A program made the translations under genes and the position numbers. Below, one piece after another: positions 1 through 6,961 of a stretch of 16,187 nt of DNA. Location of the stretch: NCBI GenBank assembly GCA_947445425.1, contig CANFFA010000010.1, positions 1-16,187 on the forward strand, read 5' to 3'. Under the pieces are notes generated by a model, which worked only from the letters and a program-made list of their open reading frames with translations, did no database searches and had not been told where the DNA came from. Each line of letters begins with the position of its first letter. Position 1 is the stretch's first letter. Origin of the DNA: Paludibacteraceae bacterium. GTDB lineage: Bacteria; Bacteroidota; Bacteroidia; Bacteroidales; Paludibacteraceae.

Positions 1-444
1 ATGATGCGGGAATTAGCCAATGATTCTGAAGCTTATCGTTCTTTAACCCTATCATGGTTCAAGCATTCTGCAACCTACGACCTCTTCAAAGCCATTGCCC
101 AAAGGGGTTACAAAGTAGTATTTACAACCGATCATGGTACTATTCAAGTAAATGATGCCATCAAAGTCGTTGGTGATAAAAACACCAATGTAAACTTGCG
201 TTATAAAGTTGGTAAAAACCTAACTTACAACAAAAAAGAAGTTTTTGAAATTACCAATCCAAGTAAAATTGGACTACCCTGTCCAAACGTAAGTTCAGCT
301 TATATATTTGCTTGCAAGGATAATTTCTTTGCTTATCCGAACAATTACAACCATTATTTGAGTTATTACACACACACCTTTCAACATGGTGGTGTCTCTA
401 TGGAAGAGATGTTGATCCCATTAGTAGTAATGGAACCTAAATAA
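1..444 (+). CDS. porX: PorX response regulator, C-terminal PglZ domain (5' truncated)
   Basis: This is the last 147 codons of a gene that begins before the window. The ATG at base 1 is most likely an internal methionine. The sequence matches the C-terminal PglZ (alkaline-phosphatase superfamily) domain of PorX, the response regulator tied to the type IX secretion system of Bacteroidota. Visible signatures are SLTLSWFKHS (residues 14-23), the metal-site-like TTDHGT (42-47), a region LRYKVGKNLTY (66-76), AYPNNYNHYLSYY (111-123) and the closing QHGGVSMEEMLIP (128-140). The CheY-like receiver domain would lie upstream and is not visible. The family assignment is from recalled PorX sequences; a role in secretion control in this organism is inferred. 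An unrelated PglZ protein is possible, but the match across the whole tail makes PorX much the best call. Confidence 0.85.
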   Translation: MMRELANDSEAYRSLTLSWFKHSATYDLFKAIAQRGYKVVFTTDHGTIQVNDAIKVVGDKNTNVNLRYKVGKNLTYNKKEVFEITNPSKIGLPCPNVSSAYIFACKDNFFAYPNNYNHYLSYYTHTFQHGGVSMEEMLIPLVVMEPK

Positions 445-509
445 AATCAATAAATTCTATAAATAAAAAGTGTTTAAAACAATACAATAAAACCATAAGA
501 TGCCCAATT

Positions 510-554
510 ATTGGCACATTAGCACATTAGCATATTATTAAATTAGCACATTAT
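510..554. repeat. Short degenerate GCACATTA repeats in the porX-argF' gap
   Basis: The 116-bp gap between porX and argF' ends with three near-tandem copies of a GCACATTA unit (about 514-521, 522-529 and 546-553), with a degenerate GCATATTA copy at about 530-537. They run almost up to the argF' start codon. No hairpin with a T-tract is visible after porX. The repeats are probably extragenic low-complexity sequence, but their position just ahead of a start codon means an effect on translation or transcription initiation cannot be excluded. Confidence 0.55.
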
Positions 555-560
555 TTTCAA

Positions 561-1520
561 ATGAAAACCTACACCAACGTAAAAGACCTCGGCAATTTGC
601 AAGACGCTATACAAGAGGCATTAGATATTAAGAAAAATCGCTATGCCTACAAACACATTGGCGAGAACAAAACCCTTTTGATGGTATTTTTCAACTCAAG
701 TTTACGTACCCGCTTGAGCACACAAAAAGCAGGAATGAACTTGGGAATGAACACCATGGTATTGGACATCAACCAAGGTGCCTGGAAATTGGAAACTGAA
801 CGTGGAGTGGTCATGGATGGAGACAAACCAGAACACATTTTGGAAGCTATTCCGGTTATGGCAAGCTATTGTGATGTAATTGGGGTTCGAGCTTTTGCTA
901 ATCTTGAAGACAAAGCATTTGATTATCAAGAAACGATTATCAATCAATTTATCAAATACTCTGGCAAACCGGTATTTAGCATGGAAGCAGCTACTGGTCA
1001 TCCTTTACAGGCTTTTGCAGATCTAATTACCATAGAGGAGTACAAAACGAAAGCACGTCCCAAAGTCGTCCTTACTTGGGCACCACATCCACGCTGTTTG
1101 CCACAGGCTGTACCCAATTCATTTGCTGACTTTATGAACGAGGCAGATGTTGACTTTGTAATTACGCATCCAGAAGGATATGAATTGGCCGATGAGTTTG
1201 TACGTGGTGCAAAAGTAGAATATAATCAAATGAAAGCCTTTGAAGGGGCAGATTTTATCTATGCAAAAAACTGGTCGGCCTACCAAGATCCTAATTATGG
1301 CAAAATCATTTGCACCGATCGTGACTGGACCGTAAGTGATCGTCAAATGGCAGTCACCAATGATGCTCACTTTATGCATTGTTTGCCGGTTAGACGCAAT
1401 ATGATAGTAACTGATGATGTCATAGAAAGCCCACGCTCTATTGTGATTCCTGAAGCAGCAAATCGTGAAATATCAGCACAAGTGGTAATCAAAAGATTAT
1501 TGGAAAGTATAGAAAAATAA
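561..1520 (+). CDS. argF': N-succinylornithine carbamoyltransferase
   Basis: Transfers the carbamoyl group of carbamoyl phosphate to an N-acylated ornithine, giving N-acylcitrulline in the Bacteroidota version of arginine synthesis. The 319 residues fit the trimeric acyl-ornithine transcarbamylase family (Bacteroides fragilis enzyme about 318). Visible motifs are the carbamoyl-phosphate loop SSLRTR (46-51), HPLQ (147-150), the proline-rich loop HPRCLPQAVP (176-185), YAKNW (234-238) and HCLPVRRN (273-280). In this family the residue equivalent to position 90 selects the substrate: Glu (92 in Xanthomonas AOTCase) for N-acetyl, Pro90 for N-succinyl. Here the sequence is GDKPEH with Pro at exactly 90, so succinylornithine is the predicted substrate. 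The ATG at 561 gives the expected N-terminus; there is no Shine-Dalgarno sequence. A strong hairpin lies 20 bp downstream, so argB is probably transcribed separately at least in part. Confidence 0.93.
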   Translation: MKTYTNVKDLGNLQDAIQEALDIKKNRYAYKHIGENKTLLMVFFNSSLRTRLSTQKAGMNLGMNTMVLDINQGAWKLETERGVVMDGDKPEHILEAIPVMASYCDVIGVRAFANLEDKAFDYQETIINQFIKYSGKPVFSMEAATGHPLQAFADLITIEEYKTKARPKVVLTWAPHPRCLPQAVPNSFADFMNEADVDFVITHPEGYELADEFVRGAKVEYNQMKAFEGADFIYAKNWSAYQDPNYGKIICTDRDWTVSDRQMAVTNDAHFMHCLPVRRNMIVTDDVIESPRSIVIPEAANREISAQVVIKRLLESIEK

Positions 1521-1539
1521 TGAGCGATATCTGAATCAT

Positions 1540-1595
1540 AATGCCGTCACGCTACACATTTCATTATGAAAGTGTAGCATGACGGCATTCTTTTT
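1540..1595 (+). terminator. Long hairpin with T-tract after argF'
   Basis: Arms at 1540-1557 and 1572-1589 pair over 18 bp with one mismatch, and the enclosed segment continues pairing (TTTCAT at 1559-1564 with ATGAAA at 1566-1571), leaving a bulged A at 1558 and a single central T. A run of five T follows directly (1591-1595). It lies 20 bp past the argF' stop codon and fits a Rho-independent terminator for that gene. Its total length of about 50 nt is longer than a terminator needs, so a REP-like extragenic palindrome is an alternative or additional reading. Confidence 0.8.
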
Positions 1596-1632
1596 GGACA
1601 GTATAATTTAAAAATTACTCAAATCATTTGAA

Positions 1633-2415
1633 ATGAAAAAATTGACCCTTGTTAAAGTTGGAGGAAAAATAGTAGAGGAAGAACAAAGTTTAAAACAATT
1701 ACTTGCTGACTTTTCGCAGATAGAAGGTTACAAAGTATTGGTTCATGGTGGAGGTCGCTCTGCAACTGCCATAGCTGCGAAATTAGGTATTGAGAGCCAA
1801 ATGGTAAACGGTCGTAGAGTTACAGATGCTGAAACCTTGAAAGTCGTTACTATGGTATATGGTGGCCTTGTTAACAAACAAATTGTAGCCGGATTACAAG
1901 CTATCGGCGTGAATGCACTTGGATTAACAGGTGCTGACCTAAATTATATGCGTTCTGAAAAACGACCTGTTAAAACAGTTGATTATGGATTTGTGGGCGA
2001 TGTGAAGGAAGTTAATGCAGATATTCTTGCAGATCTAATTGGTAAAGGGGTTGTTCCTGTTTTAGCGCCACTGACCCATGACAATGCCGGGAATTTACTC
2101 AATACCAACGCAGACACCATTGCTGGTGAAGCCGCAAAAGCATTGGCAAAGCATTTTGAGGTAACCCTCATGTATTGTTTTGAGAAAAAAGGAGTACTGC
2201 TGGATGAAAATGATGATGAGAGTGTAATTTCAAACTTAACACCAGCACTTTTTGAAAAGTATGTAGAAAAGGGAATTATTCAAGGTGGAATGATTCCAAA
2301 GCTTGAAAATTCATTTGAAGCGATTCAGGAGGGTGTAAAAAAGGTAGTAATTACGAGGGCTGATAAAATTCATACCGAGGGTGGTACTACCATTTCAGTA
2401 GAAAAAATTAATTAA
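1633..2415 (+). CDS. argB: Acetylglutamate kinase (probably N-succinylglutamate in vivo)
   Basis: Phosphorylates the gamma-carboxyl of N-acylglutamate, the second step of arginine synthesis. The 260 residues match the amino-acid kinase fold family in order: KVGGK (8-12) for phosphate binding, the glycine-rich HGGGR (38-42), NGRRVT (59-64) at the acylglutamate site, NTNADTIAGEAA (157-168), and GGMIPKLENS (218-227) near the nucleotide site. Length agrees with short, N-acetylglutamate-kinase-type enzymes lacking the N-terminal helix associated with arginine-inhibited hexameric forms. Neighbouring argF' carries the succinyl-selecting Pro90, so the natural substrate is inferred to be N-succinylglutamate; this cannot be read from ArgB itself. 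The ATG at 1633 gives the canonical MKKLTLVKVGG start. The last 8 bp overlap the end of the convergent rnc gene, with no terminator between them. Confidence 0.93.
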   Translation: MKKLTLVKVGGKIVEEEQSLKQLLADFSQIEGYKVLVHGGGRSATAIAAKLGIESQMVNGRRVTDAETLKVVTMVYGGLVNKQIVAGLQAIGVNALGLTGADLNYMRSEKRPVKTVDYGFVGDVKEVNADILADLIGKGVVPVLAPLTHDNAGNLLNTNADTIAGEAAKALAKHFEVTLMYCFEKKGVLLDENDDESVISNLTPALFEKYVEKGIIQGGMIPKLENSFEAIQEGVKKVVITRADKIHTEGGTTISVEKIN

Positions 2416-3256
2416 GTTCAGTATCTGGGGAGATGCCTTCAGGTGCAATCTCTTCAGTTGCTTCTTCAATAATTTCAATAGTGGGTTCTTCTACTTTTAG
2501 AAGTATGTTTTGAATGAAATCAGCCTGTGATTCAATCATTTGAAGTGCTAGATTGGCCGCATTTTGCTGAGATTCCTTTTTACTTGAGCCAACTCCTTCA
2601 CAAATCTCTTTTTGATTCATCAGGACACGAATTTGAAATTTATGTTTATTGGCATTAATCAAGGTGTCATTTATCAAGACAAACTCTAAAGGGAAATGAT
2701 ATTTTTGACACCATTCAATTAGTTTAGATTTGAAATTAACCTCATCTTCTGCCACTTTTTCTAAGTCAATATATTTCTTTGCAATACAATTTTCTATAAA
2801 TAACTTGCACTTTTTATATCCAAAGTCAAGATAGATAGCACCAACAAGTGCTTCTAAGGCATTGCCATAAATATTATTATTCGTATTTTTATTGACATAT
2901 TTGGTTACCCGAACCAATTTATCCAAGCCAATGTTGAGTGCCAATAAATTCAAAGCATCTCTTTTTACAATTTTAGACCTGGTATTGGTCAAAAATCCTT
3001 CCCGCTGATCGGTATATTTGTGATATAGAATATCCGTTACCACAGACCCGAGCACCGCATCCCCCAGAAACTCCAATCTTTCGTTGCTTAACAAATGCCC
3101 CTCATCGGTAGAGATGGATACTGATTTATGCCGAACTGCCAATTGATAATAAGCAATTTTATCAGGATAAAAACCTAGAACATTATAAAACAAAAAATAA
3201 GGCTCCTTTCGATAATTCGAAATGAGCCTTATTTTTTGAAAGATATACTTTATCAC
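2408..3256 (-). CDS. rnc: Ribonuclease III
   Basis: Double-strand-specific endoribonuclease for rRNA and mRNA processing. The catalytic domain carries the signature NERLEFLGDA (58-67), with E62 and D66 equivalent to E. coli E41 and D45, and GNALEALVGAIYLD (131-144), whose E135 matches catalytic E117. Asn132 stands where E. coli has Asp114. A dsRNA-binding domain spans about 172-242 and ends in the typical GVGSSKKESQQNAA (221-234). The protein has 282 residues against 226 in E. coli; the excess is a roughly 20-residue N-terminal extension and an acidic tail after residue 245. The start is a GTG, four bases after the fabF stop codon, so rnc is the third gene of acpP-fabF-rnc, a common bacterial arrangement. 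The 3' end overlaps argB by 8 bp tail to tail. Confidence 0.93.
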   Translation of the reverse strand: MIKYIFQKIRLISNYRKEPYFLFYNVLGFYPDKIAYYQLAVRHKSVSISTDEGHLLSNERLEFLGDAVLGSVVTDILYHKYTDQREGFLTNTRSKIVKRDALNLLALNIGLDKLVRVTKYVNKNTNNNIYGNALEALVGAIYLDFGYKKCKLFIENCIAKKYIDLEKVAEDEVNFKSKLIEWCQKYHFPLEFVLINDTLINANKHKFQIRVLMNQKEICEGVGSSKKESQQNAANLALQMIESQADFIQNILLKVEEPTIEIIEEATEEIAPEGISPDTELN

Positions 3257-3260
3257 AAAC

Positions 3261-4523
3261 TTATTTAATAAATTTTTTCACAATAACACTTGCGTTGTGA
3301 CCACCAAAACCAAAAGTATTGGAAAGAGCAGCATTTACAGTGCGTTTTTGTGCCTTGTTAAAGGTAAAATTAAGATTGTAATCAATTTCTGGATCTTCGT
3401 CACCAGGCGTAAAGTTAATGGTTGGTGGAACGATGTCGTTCACTACCGATAAAATGGCCACAATGGCTTCCATCGCACCAGCAGCACCCAAAAGGTGACC
3501 TGTCATGGATTTCGAGGAGCTTATGTTCAATTTAAAGGCATGGTCACCAAAAACAGCCTTAATGGCTTTGGACTCTGAAATGTCGCCTACTGGAGTAGAA
3601 GTACCATGAACATTGATATAATCAATGTCTTCTGGGTTCAAGCCTGCATCTTTTAAAGCACGAGCCATCACCAACTTAGCACCCAATCCATCTGGATGAG
3701 TAGCAGTCAAGTGATAAGCATCAGCCGACATTCCTCCACCAACAACTTCACAAAGAATATTAGCACCACGCGCAAGGGCATGTTCCAACTCTTCAAGAAC
3801 CAAACAAGCAGCACCTTCACCCATTACAAAACCATCACGGCTTTTACTAAATGGTCGAGATGCACCAGCAGGATCATCATTGCGGGTAGACAAAGCAGTA
3901 AGGGCGTTAAAACCACCTACACCAGCTTCTGTAATAGCAGCTTCTGAACCACCCGTTACAATTATATTGGCCTTACCCATACGAATATGCGTAAAGGCAT
4001 CAATAATTGCGTTAGTTGATGATGCACAAGCCGAAGAAGTGGAATAATTAGGTCCACGGAAACCGTACATAATAGAAATCTGACCAGAAGCAATATCCGA
4101 AATCATCTTAGGGATGAAAAAAGGATTAAACTTTGGACCTAATTCTTTATTCTGATAATAGTAGCCCACCTCCTCTTCGAAAGTTTTCATACCACCAATA
4201 CCGGCAGCAAAAATAACTCCTACTTCATCTTTATCAACGGTTTCTAAATCTATTCCACAATTTTCAATGGCTTCTTTAGCAGCAGCAACAGCATACTGAG
4301 AAAAAACATCCACTTTGCGTACCTCTTTGCGGTCGAAGTATTTTGAGGCATCAAAACCTTTTACTTCACACGCAAATTGTGTTTTAAATTTGGAAGCGTC
4401 GAAATGAGTAATAGGTGCAGCTCCGCTCACCCCATTTTGGATATTTTCCCACGTTTCCGCAACGGTATTACCCAAAGGTGTAATCGCACCTAAACCTGTT
4501 ACTACTACTCTTTTCAGTTCCAT
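3261..4523 (-). CDS. fabF: Beta-ketoacyl-ACP synthase II
   Basis: Condenses malonyl-ACP with acyl-ACP in the elongation cycle of type II fatty acid synthesis. The 420 residues match FabF length (about 413). The Cys-His-His catalytic set is complete: C166 in SACASS (164-169), H306 in VHGTSTPVGD (305-314) and H343 in KSMTGHLLGAAGA (338-350), with K338 as the conserved lysine. The C-terminal glycine-rich SNTFGFGGHN (401-410) is also typical. It lies 24 bp after acpP, which encodes its carrier-protein partner, and 4 bp before rnc, on the same strand, so co-transcription is likely. The two histidines, as opposed to His-Asn, exclude the FabH type. FabB is unlikely given linkage to acpP and the overall match. 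Confidence 0.95.
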   Translation of the reverse strand: MELKRVVVTGLGAITPLGNTVAETWENIQNGVSGAAPITHFDASKFKTQFACEVKGFDASKYFDRKEVRKVDVFSQYAVAAAKEAIENCGIDLETVDKDEVGVIFAAGIGGMKTFEEEVGYYYQNKELGPKFNPFFIPKMISDIASGQISIMYGFRGPNYSTSSACASSTNAIIDAFTHIRMGKANIIVTGGSEAAITEAGVGGFNALTALSTRNDDPAGASRPFSKSRDGFVMGEGAACLVLEELEHALARGANILCEVVGGGMSADAYHLTATHPDGLGAKLVMARALKDAGLNPEDIDYINVHGTSTPVGDISESKAIKAVFGDHAFKLNISSSKSMTGHLLGAAGAMEAIVAILSVVNDIVPPTINFTPGDEDPEIDYNLNFTFNKAQKRTVNAALSNTFGFGGHNASVIVKKFIK

Positions 4524-4547
4524 AATAAATTATTGTGGAAAGTTAAA

Positions 4548-4784
4548 TTATTTTTTCAAAGCTTCGATGTGAGCGACAGCTTCGCCTACAGTCGTAATTT
4601 TTTCTGCTTGTTCGTCTGGAATAGAGATACCGAATTCTTTTTCGAATTCCATGATCAATTCTACAGTGTCCAATGAATCAGCACCAAGATCGTTTGCAAA
4701 GTTTGCTGATGAGATTACATCTGCTTCTTCTACTCCTAATTTGTCTACGATAATGGCTTGTACCTTTGCTGCAACTTCTGACAT
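4548..4784 (-). CDS. acpP: Acyl carrier protein
   Basis: Carries growing acyl chains on a 4'-phosphopantetheine arm during fatty acid and lipid A synthesis. The protein is 78 residues and acidic. Ser37 in the invariant [15 protein letters not shown] (34-48) is the modification site, and helix III carries [12 protein letters not shown] (52-63). I chose the ATG at 4784, giving [11 protein letters not shown]; the reading frame stays open for another 88 codons upstream, but that extension is unlike any ACP and runs into the promoter region and the divergent purN. It is first in an apparent acpP-fabF-rnc operon, and high expression is expected. The 151-bp gap to purN must hold promoters for both directions. 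Confidence 0.96.
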   Translation of the reverse strand: MSEVAAKVQAIIVDKLGVEEADVISSANFANDLGADSLDTVELIMEFEKEFGISIPDEQAEKITTVGEAVAHIEALKK

Positions 4785-4834
4785 AATTTTCGTTTTTAAG
4801 TTTGTAAATTGAAATTGTTTTATAATTTTGCGGT

Positions 4835-4844
4835 GCAAAGGAAA
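4835..4844 (-). promoter_or_regulatory. Possible -7 element for acpP
   Basis: On the minus strand this reads TTTCCTTTGC, close to the Bacteroidota -7 element TAnnTTTGc but with T instead of A at its second position. It lies about 50 bp upstream of the acpP start codon, a sensible leader length. I found no convincing TTTG -33 partner at the usual spacing, so the assignment is tentative. Confidence 0.35.
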
Positions 4845-4935
4845 GAAATTTTTTCGACATGACCTCTTTTTTGAATGAAAAAATGCATTTTCCTGCACAA
4901 ATAAATCGCTTTTGAGCAACAAATACCCCCTCCTC

Positions 4936-5508
4936 ATGCCCCTTAAGATTGCAATATTTGCTTCTGGTTCAGGCTCTAATGCTGAAAACATTGTCAAATT
5001 CTTCTCTACAAATAGCCATTTTGAATTCCCACTCATTATTTCTAACAAAGCAGATGCATTTGTTCACGAAAGAGCAGAAAAATTACAAATCCCCTCTAAA
5101 ACTTTTTCTAAAGATGATTTTTCGAGCGGAGAAGTGATTTTGAATCTGTTAAAACAACATAATATTGATGTTATCGTTTTAGCTGGTTTCTTACTGAAAA
5201 TTCCTACAGCTTTTATAGAAGCTTTTCCAAACAAAATTGTCAATATACACCCTGCCTTACTACCCAAATTTGGTGGTAAAGGTATGTATGGCGCACACGT
5301 ACACCAAGCCGTTGTCGATGCTCGTGAAACTGAATCCGGAATTACTATTCATTATATAAGTGGAAATTATGATGAAGGGGATATTATCTTTCAAGCACAA
5401 TGTCCTGTTTTACCCTCAGATACTGCAGAAACAGTGGCAGATAAAGTACATGCTTTGGAATATGAACATTTCCCGAAAGTGATAGAACGGCTTTGGGGCG
5501 AACTATAA
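4936..5508 (+). CDS. purN: Phosphoribosylglycinamide formyltransferase
   Basis: Transfers a formyl group from 10-formyltetrahydrofolate to GAR, the third step of purine synthesis. From the ATG at 4936 it has 190 residues, within the normal range for PurN. It starts with the phosphate-binding [15 protein letters not shown] (5-19). The catalytic residues Asn103 and His105 lie in [17 protein letters not shown] (103-119), and Asp146 in SGNYDEGDI (142-150), matching N106, H108 and D144 of E. coli. An in-frame TTG at 4912 would add eight residues not expected in the family, and the ATG places the first strand correctly. It is transcribed away from acpP. No terminator is visible after it, so read-through into the ychF region is possible. 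Confidence 0.93.
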   Translation: MPLKIAIFASGSGSNAENIVKFFSTNSHFEFPLIISNKADAFVHERAEKLQIPSKTFSKDDFSSGEVILNLLKQHNIDVIVLAGFLLKIPTAFIEAFPNKIVNIHPALLPKFGGKGMYGAHVHQAVVDARETESGITIHYISGNYDEGDIIFQAQCPVLPSDTAETVADKVHALEYEHFPKVIERLWGEL

Positions 5509-5528
5509 TGTACAAACATTTTTTATCG

Positions 5529-5536
5529 TATCTTTG
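5529..5536 (+). promoter_or_regulatory. -7 element of a promoter for ychF
   Basis: The sequence TATCTTTG followed by C is a perfect match to the Bacteroidota TAnnTTTG(C) -7 element. It lies 20 bp after the purN stop. The upstream -33 position has no clear TTTG. Transcription would start near 5543 and give a leader of about 140 nt before the ychF ATG at 5687. Confidence 0.6.
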
Positions 5537-5542
5537 CAAAAA

Positions 5543-5649
5543 AATAATTAACAATTAAAAATGAATAAGTAATAATTTGAAAAGGCGCATCTTGACCTAT
5601 AATCTTTAAACTGCCCCTAATAATTATTAATTTTCACTTGTTAATTATT
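5543..5649. repeat. Imperfect AT-rich inverted repeat in the ychF leader
   Basis: Outer arms AATAATTAACAA (5543-5554) and TTGTTAATTATT (5638-5649) are perfect 12-bp complements, and inner arms AATAATT (5571-5577) and AATTATT (5622-5628) pair again. They flank a less AT-rich core (about 5581-5617). The element begins where the ychF transcript is predicted to start, so it would fill most of the 5' leader. Such AT-rich pairing is weak, and chance matches are easy in this composition. Confidence 0.4.
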
Positions 5650-5686
5650 AATCAATAAGCATTTACACACTAAAAATTAAAATAAC

Positions 5687-6787
5687 ATGGCTCTTCAATG
5701 TGGCATTGTGGGTTTACCCAATGTCGGTAAATCTACCTTATTCAACTGTTTATCAAATGCTAAAGCACAAGCAGCGAACTTTCCTTTTTGTACCATTGAA
5801 CCCAATGTGGGCGTTATAACTGTTCCAGATGAGCGCTTGAACCAATTGGCTGAATTAGTACATCCTCAAAGATTGGTTCCTACCACAGTAGAAATTGTGG
5901 ACATTGCTGGTTTGGTAAAAGGTGCCAGTAAAGGTGAGGGTTTAGGAAATAAATTCTTGGCCAATATCCGTGAAACAGATGCCATTTTACATGTATTGCG
6001 CTGCTTTGATGATGAGAATATTACCCACGTTGATGGCAGCATCAATCCTGTTCGTGACAAAGAAATCATCGATACTGAATTGCAGTTGAAGGATTTGGAG
6101 ACTGTTGAAAGTCGCATGACCAAAACACAAAAACAAGCAAAAACAGGTGGTGACAAACAAGCACAAGCAGCTTATGATATCATGGTACAATATCGTGATG
6201 CCTTGTTACAAGGAAAATCTGCCCGCACTGTGGTTTTGGACAAAGAGGAACGTAAATTGGTGAGCGACTTATATTTACTTACCGATAAACCTGTAATGTA
6301 TATTTGTAATGTAGACGAAGCTTCTGCTAAAAACGGCAACGCTTATGTGGAAGCTTTGCGTGAGTCGGTAAAAGATGAAAATGCTGAGATTTTGGTGGTA
6401 GCTGCTGCTACTGAGGCAGATATTTCGGAGTTAGAAACTTATGAAGAACGTCAAATGTTCTTAGAAGAAGTCGGTTTGGTAGAATCAGGCGTTTCACGTT
6501 TGATTAAATCCGCTTATAAATTGCTAAATCTGGAGACTTATTTTACTTGCGGTGTACAAGAAGTACGTGCTTGGACTTACTTAAAAGGTAGCAAAGCACC
6601 ACAATGTGCTGCGGTCATTCATACCGATTTCGAAAAAGGATTTATCCGAGCTGAGGTCATCAAATTTGCTGACTTCATTTCCTTGGGTTCAGAAGCGGCT
6701 TGTAAAGAGGCTGGAAAAATGAACGTTGAGGGTAAGGAATATGTAGCGCAAGACGGGGATATTATGCATTTCCGCTTTAATGTATAA
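5687..6787 (+). CDS. ychF: Redox-regulated ATPase YchF (Obg-like)
   Basis: An Obg-family P-loop protein of the YchF/OLA1 branch, which prefers ATP and associates with ribosomes and stress responses. The 366 residues match the usual 363-366. The Walker A/G1 is GLPNVGKST (9-17); the switch II region DIAGLVKGASKGEG (72-85) is the Obg-type signature; the G4 position reads NVDE (208-211), the NxxE form that marks YchF in place of the NKxD of GTPases. A coiled-coil insert spans about 125-195, and a TGS domain fills about 280-366, ending in GDIMHFRFNV. The ATG at 5687 gives the standard N-terminus. It has its own -7 element and a long AT-rich leader. The gene ends before a bidirectional terminator shared with the convergent ahcY. 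Confidence 0.95.
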   Translation: MALQCGIVGLPNVGKSTLFNCLSNAKAQAANFPFCTIEPNVGVITVPDERLNQLAELVHPQRLVPTTVEIVDIAGLVKGASKGEGLGNKFLANIRETDAILHVLRCFDDENITHVDGSINPVRDKEIIDTELQLKDLETVESRMTKTQKQAKTGGDKQAQAAYDIMVQYRDALLQGKSARTVVLDKEERKLVSDLYLLTDKPVMYICNVDEASAKNGNAYVEALRESVKDENAEILVVAAATEADISELETYEERQMFLEEVGLVESGVSRLIKSAYKLLNLETYFTCGVQEVRAWTYLKGSKAPQCAAVIHTDFEKGFIRAEVIKFADFISLGSEAACKEAGKMNVEGKEYVAQDGDIMHFRFNV

Positions 6788-6857
6788 AAAAGGTCTGCAG
6801 TCGACGGTCTATGGCCTGCGATCAGCAAAAATAGAATTATACTGATTTCCATCAGAA

Positions 6858-6892
6858 AAAAAGCCGCTTCCAAAATTTGGAAGCGGCTTTTT
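6858..6892. terminator. Bidirectional terminator between ychF and ahcY
   Basis: A 17-bp perfect stem (6858-6874 with 6876-6892) centred on 6875 has a GC-rich core GCCGCTTCC/GGAAGCGGC, with an A-run on the left side and a T-run on the right, so it works as a Rho-independent terminator in both directions. It lies 71 bp past ychF and 70 bp past ahcY, which converge on it. The stretch before it (about 6788-6830) holds a GC-richer non-coding island with a GTCGAC palindrome and two GGTCT copies. Confidence 0.9.
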
Positions 6893-6961
6893 AGCTTAAT
6901 TTAATGTCGAAACATTTGTCTATTTGGGACTTTAAGCATTTTGAATCCTTAAATCCTAATC

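Noticed and set aside
702..1001. Minus-strand frames inside argF', fabF, ychF, ahcY and ctpA
   Set aside because: They lie opposite strongly conserved coding sequence, have no recognisable domains and are best explained as antisense shadows.
4912..4935. TTG start for purN giving eight extra residues
   Set aside because: The ATG at 4936 gives the normal PurN N-terminus and the extra residues have no counterpart in the family.
4785..5048. 88-codon in-frame extension upstream of acpP
   Set aside because: ACP proteins start at [12 protein letters not shown] sequence; the extension has no family resemblance, crosses the promoter region and overlaps the divergent purN.
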